A stretch of 64,000 nucleotides of DNA from Rhizobacter sp. Root1221 (GTDB taxonomy: Bacteria; Pseudomonadota; Gammaproteobacteria; Burkholderiales; Burkholderiaceae_C). The stretch's first letter is position 1; every line of letters starts with the position of its first letter. Of this stretch, positions 27,209 through 35,159 are shown piece after piece. The notes below the pieces were generated by a model. It saw only the letters and a list, made by a program, of their open reading frames with translations, searched no databases and was not told where the DNA came from. Location of the stretch: contig NZ_LMDI01000017.1 in the NCBI RefSeq assembly GCF_001425785.1, positions 5,723 through 69,722 on the forward strand, written 5' to 3'. The position numbers were made by a program, and so were the translations under genes.

Positions 27209-27321
27209 GGCGCGGAGCAAGCGCAGCGAAGCGACAGATCAAGCCACCCGCGAGGACCGACTCTGCCGGTCGACCCGGGGCCGCCCCTTCGGGGGCAGGA
27301 GGCGAGAGCCGACTGGGGGGC
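27209..27321 (-). repeat. Dispersed intergenic repeat, copy A
   Basis: Read on the minus strand this begins 4 bases after the galE stop with GCCCCCCAGTCG and includes a GCCCCCGAAGGGGC hairpin and TCCTCGCGGGTGGCTTGAT. It matches 55214-55322 on the plus strand over about 110 bases with scattered mismatches and small indels. Both copies start right after a stop codon and carry the same hairpin, suggesting an extragenic repeat of the REP/terminator kind. Confidence 0.75.
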
Positions 27322-27325
27322 TTAG

Positions 27326-28336
27326 TCAGAATCCATCCGGGTTCTGGCTCTGCCAACGCCAGGAGTCCGCGCACATGTCGGCCAACCCTCGCGACGCGGA
27401 CCAACCGAGCACCGCCTTCGCGCGGCCCGGGTCGGCGTAACACGCGGCCACGTCGCCGGGCCGGCGGGCCACGATCTGGTGGGCCACCGGGCGGCCGCTG
27501 GCGGTTTCGAACGCCTTGATGACGTCGAGCACGCTGTAGCCCTGGCCGGTGCCGAGGTTCACGGTGACGGATTCGTTGCGGTCGAGCAGGTGGCGCACGG
27601 CGGCGACGTGGCCGTCGGCGAGGTCCATCACGTGGATGTAGTCGCGCACGCCGGTGCCGTCCGGGGTGTCGTAGTCGCCGCCGAACACCTGCAGGAACGG
27701 GCGCTTGCCCACTGCCACTTGCGTGACGTACGGCATCAGGTTGTTCGGGATGCCACGCGGGTCTTCGCCGATCTGGCCGCTGGGGTGCGCGCCCACCGGG
27801 TTGAAGTACCGCAGGTAGGCCACCTTCCACGCCGGGGTGCAGCGTTCGAGTTCGCGCAGCAGTTCCTCGCCCATCAACTTGGTGGTGCCGTAGGGGCTGG
27901 TGGCGGCGAGGGGGGACGTTTCGGTGATGGGCAGCGTTTCCGGCTGGCCGTACACGGTGGCCGATGAGCTGAACACGATCTTGAAGACACCGTGGTCTTG
28001 CATCGACTGGGCCACGTTGACGAGGCCGCCGAGGTTGTTGCGGTAGTAGGCGAGCGGGATCTGGGTGGACTCGCCCACCGCCTTGAAAGCGGCGAAATGG
28101 ACGACGGCATCGATGGCGTGGGTGGCGAACACTGCATCCATCGCGGCCTTGTCGGTGACGTCGGCTTCGACGAACACGGGGGTGAAACCGCCGAGCGCGG
28201 CGAGGCGGTCGAGGACACGGGGTGAGCTGTTGGCGAAGTTGTCGACACCGACGACGTCGAAGCCAGCGGCGGCGAGTGCCAGCCAGGTGTGGGAAGCGAT
28301 GTAGCCGGTGGCACCGGTGAGCAGGATGCGAGCCAT
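27326..28336 (-). CDS. galE: UDP-glucose 4-epimerase
   Basis: 336 residues, the usual GalE length. Interconverts UDP-glucose and UDP-galactose using bound NAD. The nucleotide motif reads GATGYIASH (GalE usually has GYIGSH), followed by DNFANS. The catalytic Ser is in SSSATVYG and Tyr/Lys in YGTTK. NPVGAHPSGQIGEDP and the long PNNLMPYVTQVAVG segment are diagnostic of GalE rather than other epimerases. It supplies galactose units for lipopolysaccharide or exopolysaccharide. It is monocistronic here: a dispersed repeat and the STAND gene follow, and ubiJ diverges upstream. Confidence 0.95.
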   Translation of the reverse strand: MARILLTGATGYIASHTWLALAAAGFDVVGVDNFANSSPRVLDRLAALGGFTPVFVEADVTDKAAMDAVFATHAIDAVVHFAAFKAVGESTQIPLAYYRNNLGGLVNVAQSMQDHGVFKIVFSSSATVYGQPETLPITETSPLAATSPYGTTKLMGEELLRELERCTPAWKVAYLRYFNPVGAHPSGQIGEDPRGIPNNLMPYVTQVAVGKRPFLQVFGGDYDTPDGTGVRDYIHVMDLADGHVAAVRHLLDRNESVTVNLGTGQGYSVLDVIKAFETASGRPVAHQIVARRPGDVAACYADPGRAKAVLGWSASRGLADMCADSWRWQSQNPDGF

Positions 28337-28450
28337 GGAAGGGGACCTGGAGAATGGGTTCGAAAGGCGGGGCGGTACTGCGCCGAGATCATAGGTCCCG
28401 GACCACCCCTGGCGAAGTCCCCCCGATGAATGCCCCCCTACAATCCGGGC

Positions 28451-28984
28451 ATGCTCAATGCCATCACCTCCTCGCTCGGCACCGCCGCCATGGAGCGCAT
28501 CACGCTGCTGCTCAACCACGTGATCGCAGCCGAAACCGTCGCCACCGAACGGCTCAAGCCCCATGCGGGACGCCATGTCCAGCTCGTGTGGACGGGCTGG
28601 CCTTCGTTGCTGCCGGCGCCGCCGGTGGTCGCCTTCGCGGTCACACCCGCCGGCCTGCTCGAATGGGCGGGTACCGAACCCCCCGCCGCCCCGGAGCTGC
28701 GGGTGTCGCTCGACGCCTCGAACCCTGCACGTCTGGCGGGCATGTGGCTGGCCGGTGAACGCCCGAGTGTCAACATCGAAGGGGACTCCGCGTTCGCCGC
28801 CGACGTGAGCTGGCTCATCGACAACCTGCGCTGGGACATCGAGGACGACCTCGCCCGCATCGTCGGCCAGGCCCCGGCCCACCAGATCGCGCGCGTCGCC
28901 TCCGCCGTGGCCTCGGGCTTCAGCTTTGCCGCCAAGACGCTGCAGGACCTCGTCGTTCGCGGCGGGGGCGGCGGCCCCCGATGA
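28451..28984 (+). CDS. ubiJ: Ubiquinone biosynthesis accessory factor UbiJ (SCP2 domain)
   Basis: 177 residues with an N-terminal SCP2 lipid-binding domain and a C-terminal helical part ([20 protein letters not shown], typical of UbiJ). It binds ubiquinone intermediates and supports the soluble Ubi hydroxylase/methylase complex. ubiB follows with an ATGA overlap, the standard ubiJ-ubiB arrangement. I start at the ATG at 28451; TACAAT, a good -10, ends only 6 bases upstream, so the transcript may have a very short leader, and an in-frame earlier start would lie within that promoter. Confidence 0.88.
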   Translation: MLNAITSSLGTAAMERITLLLNHVIAAETVATERLKPHAGRHVQLVWTGWPSLLPAPPVVAFAVTPAGLLEWAGTEPPAAPELRVSLDASNPARLAGMWLAGERPSVNIEGDSAFAADVSWLIDNLRWDIEDDLARIVGQAPAHQIARVASAVASGFSFAAKTLQDLVVRGGGGGPR

Positions 28985-30531
28985 GGCACCTCGCCCGGCT
29001 CATCTACATCGTCGTCACGGTTCTTCGCTACGGTCTCGACGAAGTCGCGCTGTCGGGCTTCCGCCAGCGGTGGGTGCGGGTGATGGTGTCGGTGGTCACG
29101 TTCGGCCGGCGCCTGGACGCCCCGCCGGGGCAGCGCCTGCGCGAAGCCCTCGAACGCCTGGGCCCCATCTTCGTCAAGTTCGGACAGGTGCTGTCCACCC
29201 GGCGCGACCTGCTGCCCGATGACGTGGCCGATGAACTCGCCCGCCTGCAGGACGACGTGCCGCCATTCCCGGCTGCCGTGGCCCGGGCCTTGGTCGAGAA
29301 GGCCTTCAAGCGGCCCATCGAGGCCATCTTCGCCACGTTCGAAGCCGAACCGGTGGCCAGCGCGTCCATCGCGCAGGTGCACTTCGCCACGCTGAAGGAC
29401 GGGCGCGAGGTGGCCGTGAAGGTGCTGCGCCCCGGCATGCTCGCCATCATCGACGACGACCTGTCGCTGCTGCGCACGCTGGCCCGCTGGATCGACCGGT
29501 GGTCCGTGGATGGCAAGCGGCTCAAGCCCCGCGAGGTGGTGGCCGAGTTCGACAACTACCTGCACGACGAACTCGACCTGGTGCGCGAGGCCGCCAACGG
29601 CGCCCAGCTGCGCCGGAACATGGAAGGCCTCGACCTGCTGATGGTGCCGGAGATGGTCTGGGACCTGTGCACCCAGAGTGTCATCGTGATGGAGCGCATG
29701 AAGGGCGTGCCCATCAGCCAACGGCAGCGCCTGCGCGACGCCGGGGTCGACATCAAGAAGCTCGCCCGCGACGGGGTCACCATCTTTTTCACCCAGGTGT
29801 TCCGCGACGGCTTCTTCCACGCCGACATGCACCCGGGCAACATCCAGGTCAGCATCGCACCGGCCACGTTCGGCCGCTACGTGGCGCTCGACTTCGGCAT
29901 CGTGGGCACGCTCACCGAGGTCGACAAGGAATACCTCGCGCAGAACTTCATCGCGTTCTTCCGGCGCGACTACAAACGCGTGGCCGAACTGCACCTCGAG
30001 AGCGGCTGGGTGCCGGCGGGCACGCGGGTTGACGAACTCGAAGGGGCCATCCGCGCCGTGTGCGAACCGCACTTCGACCGCCCGCTGAAGGACATCTCGC
30101 TGGGGCAGGTGCTGCTGCGCCTCTTCCAGACCTCGCGCCGCTTCAACGTCGAGATCCAGCCGCAGCTGGTGCTGCTGCAGAAGACGCTGCTCAACGTCGA
30201 GGGCCTCGGCCGGCAGCTCGATCCCGAGCTCGACCTGTGGAGCACCGCCAAGCCGTTCCTCGAGCGCTGGATGGACGCCCAGGTGGGGGTGCGCGGGTTG
30301 TTCGAGCGCATGAAAAAGGAAGCCCCGCACTACGCCCAGCTGCTGCCCGAATTGCCGCGGCTGTTGCACCAGGCGCTGCACCGGCCGCACCGCGAGGAGT
30401 CTCCCGCGCTGCTGGCGCTGCTGGCCGAACAACGGCGCACCAACCGGCTGTTGACGGCCGTGCTGCTGACGGCCGGCGGGTTCGCCGCCGGCGCGGCGGT
30501 CATGGCGTGGTTGCAGCCGTGGATGGGGTGA
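28981..30531 (+). CDS. ubiB: UbiB, ABC1/ADCK-type atypical kinase for ubiquinone synthesis
   Basis: 516 residues. Atypical ABC1-family kinase/ATPase needed for ubiquinone biosynthesis, probably helping extract intermediates from the membrane. KFGQ near residue 65 (the family's KxGQ motif), the Ala-rich loop (ASASIAQVH), the catalytic lysine (AVKVLRPG), ADMHPGN and LDFGIVG are all present. A hydrophobic C-terminus (from about residue 488) gives one or two membrane segments. The start overlaps the ubiJ stop. Its last 32 bases overlap the 3' end of the convergent sensor kinase gene. Confidence 0.95.
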   Translation: MRHLARLIYIVVTVLRYGLDEVALSGFRQRWVRVMVSVVTFGRRLDAPPGQRLREALERLGPIFVKFGQVLSTRRDLLPDDVADELARLQDDVPPFPAAVARALVEKAFKRPIEAIFATFEAEPVASASIAQVHFATLKDGREVAVKVLRPGMLAIIDDDLSLLRTLARWIDRWSVDGKRLKPREVVAEFDNYLHDELDLVREAANGAQLRRNMEGLDLLMVPEMVWDLCTQSVIVMERMKGVPISQRQRLRDAGVDIKKLARDGVTIFFTQVFRDGFFHADMHPGNIQVSIAPATFGRYVALDFGIVGTLTEVDKEYLAQNFIAFFRRDYKRVAELHLESGWVPAGTRVDELEGAIRAVCEPHFDRPLKDISLGQVLLRLFQTSRRFNVEIQPQLVLLQKTLLNVEGLGRQLDPELDLWSTAKPFLERWMDAQVGVRGLFERMKKEAPHYAQLLPELPRLLHQALHRPHREESPALLALLAEQRRTNRLLTAVLLTAGGFAAGAAVMAWLQPWMG

Positions 30532-31969
30532 CCACCGCGAGCGGTGCGGGTGACGAATCGGGGCAGTCGGCCGGCGCGTCCACGCGGTAGCGCGTGAACC
30601 GCACGGTGATGCCGAAGCCGCGGCCGTCGAGGCCCTCGCCCACGTCGATCGTGGCGCCGTGCAGTTCGGCGATGCGGGCCACCAGCGACAGGCCGATGCC
30701 GCTGCCCCGGCCCGTGGTTCCGGGCACGCGGTAGAAGCGGTCGAAGATGCGGTCGCGTGCCGAGGCGGGCACGCCGGGCCCGTCGTCGCGTACCCCGAGG
30801 GCCACGCACCAGCCGTCGTCCATGCGCACGCGGCGGCACACCACCTGGATGCGGGCGCCCGTGCCGCTGTAGCGCTGGGCGTTGTCGATCAGGTTGCGCA
30901 GCAGCACCCCGAGCGTGTCCACGTCCACCGGCAGCGCGCACGGCTCGGTGTCGAGCAGCAGGCGCTGCTGGTGTTGGCGCGCGGCCGGATCGAAGTCGTG
31001 CAGTACCAGTGAAACGATCTCGTGGAGCGTCACGGCACCGCCGGCGGCCGGATCGGCCGAGGCGTCGACGCGTGCCGAGTCGAGCAACTGCTCGGTGAGC
31101 CGGGCCGTTCGCTCGATGCCGCACAGCAGCGGCGCCATTGCCGCGCGGCTCTCCTCCAGGGTTTGTGCGGACTGCACCAGGCGCGCCTGCGCGGTCAGCA
31201 CGGCCAGGGGCGTGCGCAACTCGTGGGCGGCGTCGGCGAGGAAGTGGCGCTCGGCGCGCAGGGCGGTGTCGAGCTGCCCGAGCACGCCGTTGAACCCCTC
31301 GACCAGCGGGCGCAGCTCCTGCGGCAACTCGCGCAGCGGCAGCGGGCGCAGGTCGAGCGCGGCGCGCTCGACGAGGGTATCCCGCAGCTGGCGCACGGGG
31401 CGCATGGTCCAGCAGATGGTCCACCAGGACACCGTGCCGAGCAGCACGATCAGCAGGCCCGCGATCACGATGCTGCCGTTGAACCACAGCGCCAGCTCGG
31501 CATCGAGTTGGGATTGCAGCTTGGCCACCTGCACCTGCACCGTGTGGGTCGCGTCCGTGATCGTGTAGACGCGCCACGCCTGGCCGTCCAGGTCCGCCTG
31601 GCCGAGCCAGTGGGGGGCGTCGAAACGCAACGGTACCCAGGCCTGGGCCGGCGCATTGGCGGACTGCAGGATGGACTGGCCGTTGCGGTGCCACACCTGG
31701 TAGTACAGGTGGGCGGGCAGCACCGGGATCTCGGGGGGCAGGCTCAAGCCGGTCTGCCGGTCCACCGGTGTCATGCCGGGGGGCACCGACCGCAGGATCT
31801 GCTGGCCGGTGGTTTTCATCATCTGGTCCCACTGCCCGGTCTGCTGGCGCGACATCTGCATCGCCTGGCACAGGAACCACGACGCCCAGATGGTGCAGAT
31901 GGCCATCATCAGGCTGATCAGCAGCCGCACGCGCAGCGAGCGGACGTTCCACAGGCGGGCCAGCATCAT
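30500..31969 (-). CDS. Sensor histidine kinase, QseC/PmrB type
   Basis: 489 residues. TM1 at about 14-36, a periplasmic domain of about 125 residues, TM2 at about 163-184, a HAMP-like region, HisKA with [12 protein letters not shown] (phospho-accepting His about 251), an HATPase domain with [18 protein letters not shown] and GSGIGLSLV. It phosphorylates the response regulator encoded upstream, whose stop it overlaps by 4 bases. The domain order and the partner resemble QseBC/PmrAB-type systems that respond to surface charge, metals or host signals; the actual signal is unknown. The C-terminal tail (about 25 residues, Pro/Ala/Thr-rich) lies over the ubiB 3' end and may be dispensable. Confidence 0.92.
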   Translation of the reverse strand: MMLARLWNVRSLRVRLLISLMMAICTIWASWFLCQAMQMSRQQTGQWDQMMKTTGQQILRSVPPGMTPVDRQTGLSLPPEIPVLPAHLYYQVWHRNGQSILQSANAPAQAWVPLRFDAPHWLGQADLDGQAWRVYTITDATHTVQVQVAKLQSQLDAELALWFNGSIVIAGLLIVLLGTVSWWTICWTMRPVRQLRDTLVERAALDLRPLPLRELPQELRPLVEGFNGVLGQLDTALRAERHFLADAAHELRTPLAVLTAQARLVQSAQTLEESRAAMAPLLCGIERTARLTEQLLDSARVDASADPAAGGAVTLHEIVSLVLHDFDPAARQHQQRLLLDTEPCALPVDVDTLGVLLRNLIDNAQRYSGTGARIQVVCRRVRMDDGWCVALGVRDDGPGVPASARDRIFDRFYRVPGTTGRGSGIGLSLVARIAELHGATIDVGEGLDGRGFGITVRFTRYRVDAPADCPDSSPAPLAVVTPSTAATTP

Positions 31970-32628
31970 CGCGCGTCTCCCATGCGGTAGCCGTGCCCAT
32001 GCACGGTGACGATCAAGTCGTCGCCGAGCTTGCGGCGCAGCTGGTGCACGTACACGGCCACCGTGTTGCTTTCGATGGTGCTGTCACCGCCGTACACGGC
32101 CTCTTCGAGCTGGTAGCGCGTGACCACACGGCCCGATCGTTCCATCAGCGCGAGCAGCGTGCGGTATTCGTGCACGCTCAGCGCCACGGGCTCGTCGCGC
32201 AGCGTGACGGACCGGCGGGCCGGGTCGAGCCGCACCGCCTTGACGGCCAGCACCGGGGCCACGCGGCCCTGCGCCCGGCGCAGCACGGCGCGAAGCCGCG
32301 CGCCCAGTTCGTCGGGCTGGAACGGCTTGACCAGGTAGTCGTCGGCGCCGGCGTCGAGGCCGGCGATGCGGTCGCTGAGCTTGTCGCGGGCGGTGAGGAT
32401 CAGCACCGGCGTGGTGTCGTACCGGTCGCGCACGCCCCGCAACACCTGCAGCCCGGAACCGCCGGGCAGGCCCAGGTCCAGCAGCACCGCGGCATAGCCG
32501 TGGTCCGTCAGCGCGAGGCGGGCGGCCGGGGCGTCGGCGGCCACGTCCACCTCGTAGCCGTCGCGTTCGAGCCCCGCGCGCAGTGCACGGGACAGCATCT
32601 CATCGTCTTCGACCAACAGGAGTTGCAT
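31966..32628 (-). CDS. OmpR-family response regulator, QseB/PmrA type
   Basis: 220 residues: receiver domain (VEDDE acidic pocket, phospho-acceptor Asp51 in LLDLGLPG, Lys101 in VKPF) and a C-terminal winged helix (SVHEYRTLLALMERSGRVVTR, then NTVAVYVHQLRRKLG and HGHGYRMG). It is the first gene of a two-gene operon with the sensor kinase. A PmrA/QseB-type box lies 43 bases upstream of its start, consistent with autoregulation, which is usual for this family. Regulated targets outside the window are unknown; the divergent gene at 32737 is a candidate. Confidence 0.93.
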   Translation of the reverse strand: MQLLLVEDDEMLSRALRAGLERDGYEVDVAADAPAARLALTDHGYAAVLLDLGLPGGSGLQVLRGVRDRYDTTPVLILTARDKLSDRIAGLDAGADDYLVKPFQPDELGARLRAVLRRAQGRVAPVLAVKAVRLDPARRSVTLRDEPVALSVHEYRTLLALMERSGRVVTRYQLEEAVYGGDSTIESNTVAVYVHQLRRKLGDDLIVTVHGHGYRMGDAR

Positions 32629-32670
32629 GGCGGATGGGGTTCAGCAGAGGCCGCCAGTGTGCCTCGACGC

Positions 32671-32689
32671 CATTAAAAAGTTCTTAATG
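32671..32689. promoter_or_regulatory. PmrA/QseB-type box between divergent genes
   Basis: CATTAAAAAGTTCTTAATG contains two TTAA cores spaced 11 bases apart (ATTAAA-N5-CTTAAT), as in the PmrA/QseB consensus of hexamer half-sites separated by five bases, and is also a perfect inverted repeat at its ends. It lies 43 bases before the response-regulator start and 48 bases before the gene at 32737, so it could serve both directions. It is a conspicuous AT island in GC-rich DNA. Confidence 0.65.
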
Positions 32690-32736
32690 CCAACCCGCGA
32701 GCATTCCGGCGACACAACGACGATTGCGGAGTGGCC

Positions 32737-33366
32737 ATGATCGAGCTGAACCTGAATGCGGGCCTGTTGGCGCCCGGCACCAACCCGGGCCTGTGGGCGC
32801 GCTTGCGCCAGTGGCTGGGGCCGCGCCACCAACCCGCGGCGTCCGACCTGTGGACCGAGTGCCGGGTGGACGAAGCCGCGCGGGCCGCGTGGCGCGATCC
32901 CGTGCAGTTCCGGCGCGAGCAGGTGCCCGAGGGATCGCGGGCGCGCCAGGTACTGGACGAGGCGGCCCGCCGGGCTGGCTGGGGTTCGCCTCCGGCCGCC
33001 GGGGTGTCGCGAGGCGTGGCCATGGGCGAGACCGCAGGCACGTGGGTCGCGCTGGTGGCCGAGGTCTCCGAGGATGGCGACGGGGGGCGGGTCCATCGTG
33101 TGGTGGCCGCCGTCGACTGTGGCGCGGTGATCGATTTCGACGACGCCCGCCTCGAGATCCAGCGTGGCCTGCGCGCGGGGCTTCACGCCGAGGTGGACCA
33201 TGCGGACCACGTCCGGCTCGACGTGTGGTGGGTGTGCGGGGACGTGCCCGGGCGTGATCGCGGGGAGGCCGCGCGGCGCGCGGTGGGCCCCGCCCTGGCG
33301 AATGCGCTGCGCGCGCTGCACGACAGCCGCGCGCGGGCGCATGCCTTGGCCGAGGCCACCGCCTGA
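32737..33366 (+). CDS. Shrunken molybdopterin-oxidoreductase (IorB-like) C-terminal fragment
   Basis: About 209 residues. The middle and end recall the C-terminal part of isoquinoline 1-oxidoreductase beta-type xanthine dehydrogenases: RDPVQFRREQV, then VLDEAARRAGWGSPPAAG, WVALVAEVSEDGDG, VHRVVAAVDCGAVI, and a final GPALANALRAL. The catalytic domains of the roughly 700-residue parent are absent, so it cannot be an enzyme of that class. The frame is intact, so it may be a domesticated remnant rather than a decaying pseudogene. A GTG six bases earlier is another possible start. Divergent from the response regulator and next to its box, it may be regulated by that system. The homology is by eye and should be checked. 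Confidence 0.55.
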   Translation: MIELNLNAGLLAPGTNPGLWARLRQWLGPRHQPAASDLWTECRVDEAARAAWRDPVQFRREQVPEGSRARQVLDEAARRAGWGSPPAAGVSRGVAMGETAGTWVALVAEVSEDGDGGRVHRVVAAVDCGAVIDFDDARLEIQRGLRAGLHAEVDHADHVRLDVWWVCGDVPGRDRGEAARRAVGPALANALRALHDSRARAHALAEATA

Positions 33367-33498
33367 CGCGCCCCCGCCGCCGTTCGCGCCCCGATCCTGC
33401 TGTTTCATCGCACCGGCGTACCCACGTGCCGCCGCCCGCGAGAGAGTGACAACCAGCGCTCGCCCACGATGTCGGCCGTTCGGTTCAGGAGAGTAGCC

Positions 33499-33663
33499 AT
33501 GAAGACACCGCACAAGACCTTGTCGTTCGCCCAGATGATGGTTCGCGCCCAGCAGCGCCACGATCGTCGCGTTGCCCCCGGCCTCGCCGCTGCACCATCC
33601 CCCGAGCGCCGCGCGGCGCAGCCGAAGCCCGTCTCCCTCTGGTTCGCGGGGGCGGCCGCCTGA
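33499..33663 (+). CDS. Small basic protein, 54 residues
   Basis: The ATG is preceded by CAGGAGAG at 33486-33493 with 5 bases between, a strong ribosome-binding site, which is the main support. The peptide starts MKTPHKTLSFAQMMVRAQQR, is basic with an early amphipathic helix and an Ala/Pro-rich tail ending in SLWFAGAAA. No family is recognised. It lies between the IorB-like fragment gene and the acyltransferase gene with room on both sides for its own promoter. A longer in-frame start at 33469 lacks a ribosome-binding site. Confidence 0.5.
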   Translation: MKTPHKTLSFAQMMVRAQQRHDRRVAPGLAAAPSPERRAAQPKPVSLWFAGAAA

Positions 33664-33801
33664 GCCACGCAGGCATGTCGTTTGCCCTGAGAGGCGCACC
33701 GCGGTGCCTTCTCACGGAGTTGCCACGGGACCAGTGCGCGTCGGGCCCAGCAGATATTGCCGATCCTGCCCGATGTGCTTCGACATCCGGAGGGAACAGG
33801 C

Positions 33802-34845
33802 ATGCAACGAGTGGAATGGGTGGACGTGGCAAAGGGTTTGGCGATCGTGCTCGTGGCGATCTACCACGCCAACCTGTTGTTATCGCAAAGTGGCTTGGGC
33901 GTGCCTGTCTGGGACGACATCAACGCCGTGTTCGTCACCGTGCGCATGCCGCTCTTTTTCCTCGCTGCGGGCATCTTCGCGGCGTCCGTCGTCCAACGGC
34001 CCTGGCGCATGCTGTGGGCGTCCCGGCTCGCACTGCTCGTGTGGGCCTTCCTGCTGTGGACCGTGATCCGTTTCGTGTACTTCAGCGTGGTGCCGATGGA
34101 ATTGCGCCCGTTCGAGACCTCGGTGACACGGCTCCTGGCCGCGCCGGTGTGGCCCACCAGCGGGCTCTGGTTCCTGCATGCGCTGGTCGTGTTCTTCGTG
34201 GCGTCGAAGCTCATGTGGGCGCACATTCCACCCGCCTGGCAACTGGGCCTGGCGGCCGTGTGTTCGGTGGCGTTCTTCTCGTACCTCTCGGTGCGCAACC
34301 TGAGCTATGACGGCATGGCGCGCTATTTCCTGTTTTTCCTGGCCGGCCTGCATCTGCGGGGCCGGATCCTGTCGATGACGGCGAAGCCCCGGCCCGCCGC
34401 GGCCGCGCTCGCGCTGTTCGCGTTCGGCGGCGCCGTGGTCGCGGTGAAGGTGTTCGACCTGGCGGCCGCGCCCGGGGTGCTGACGTTGCTCGGCATCGTG
34501 GCTGTCACGGCCAGCGTGCTGCTGGCCCGTGTGCTGGCCGCCACGCCACTGGCGAGGCCGCTCACGTTCCTCGGCCGCAACACGCTGCCCATCTACGTGG
34601 CCCACGTGATCCTGATCGCGATGGTGGCCACCGTGCTCGCGAAGGTGGGTGTGCCGGGCGAATGGCTGATCGCATTGCCGCCGCTGGTGGCGGCCGCGGT
34701 CATCGCGGTGGCGCTGCTGGCCGAGCGGCTCGCGTCGCGGTCCGTGCTGCGCTTCCTGTACGCCGTGCCCCCGCCGCTGCTGTTCGAGGCAGCCCGGCCG
34801 GTCCGCCTGCCGGGCGTGCAGCAGCCCTCGCTGTCGAAGGACTGA
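33802..34845 (+). CDS. Membrane acyltransferase, acyltransferase-3 family
   Basis: 347 residues with about ten membrane helices. The opening VEWVDVAKGLAIVLVAIYHAN is the acyltransferase-3 (OafA/OpgC-type) signature, with the catalytic histidine at about residue 22 in TM1, and RMPLFFLAAGIF follows in TM2. Members move acetyl or succinyl groups across the inner membrane onto polysaccharides, peptidoglycan or small molecules. The ATG at 33802 follows GGAGGGAACAGG, a good ribosome-binding site. It stands alone, so the acceptor cannot be inferred. Confidence 0.85.
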   Translation: MQRVEWVDVAKGLAIVLVAIYHANLLLSQSGLGVPVWDDINAVFVTVRMPLFFLAAGIFAASVVQRPWRMLWASRLALLVWAFLLWTVIRFVYFSVVPMELRPFETSVTRLLAAPVWPTSGLWFLHALVVFFVASKLMWAHIPPAWQLGLAAVCSVAFFSYLSVRNLSYDGMARYFLFFLAGLHLRGRILSMTAKPRPAAAALALFAFGGAVVAVKVFDLAAAPGVLTLLGIVAVTASVLLARVLAATPLARPLTFLGRNTLPIYVAHVILIAMVATVLAKVGVPGEWLIALPPLVAAAVIAVALLAERLASRSVLRFLYAVPPPLLFEAARPVRLPGVQQPSLSKD

Positions 34846-34907
34846 GCCGCGCGTCAGGGCGCGCAGCCGCCGGCGGGCTTGCCCGGGGTCACGTGGGGGG
34901 CTGAACC

Positions 34908-34937
34908 CCCTCGGTGACCCTCGCTGACCCTCGGTGA
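34908..34937. repeat. Three tandem 10-base repeats
   Basis: CCCTCGGTGA, CCCTCGCTGA and CCCTCGGTGA follow one another directly. They lie in the 314-base gap (34846-35159) between the acyltransferase and symporter genes, about 140 bases upstream of the sigma-54 promoter. One helical turn apart, they could be activator sites, but that is a guess. The gap contains no gene; besides these repeats and the promoter it holds a GGGGG..CCCCC stem near 34895-34910. Confidence 0.6.
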
Positions 34938-35078
34938 AGGGGAGGGCGGACGATGCTGCCGGGCGAGGTGGGCAGGCGCCCATTCGGGCCGCCCCGGACG
35001 GGGATTGCGGGGGGTCTGTCTGGCAGGAATGGCCAAACGGGTGAAAAATCGTGCATAGCGGCTGCTTCCGGGCCGGAT

Positions 35079-35093
35079 TGGCATGCCGCTTGC
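35079..35093 (+). promoter_or_regulatory. Sigma-54 promoter for the sodium:solute symporter
   Basis: TGGCATGCCGCTTGC matches the -24/-12 consensus TGGCAC-N5-TTGC with GG and GC exactly 10 bases apart and one substitution in the -24 element. It lies 66 bases before the symporter ATG on the same strand. It implies RpoN-dependent expression with an enhancer-binding activator, typical of nitrogen- or carbon-source-controlled uptake. Confidence 0.65.
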
Positions 35094-35159
35094 GGAGATA
35101 ATTCCGCGCACTTTCGATTCCCCCGGCCCTGCCTCCCGCCTTCCAGGAGACGTCCTTCC

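Noticed and set aside
34908-34937. CRISPR-like array
   Set aside because: Three contiguous 10-base repeats with no spacers are not a CRISPR array.
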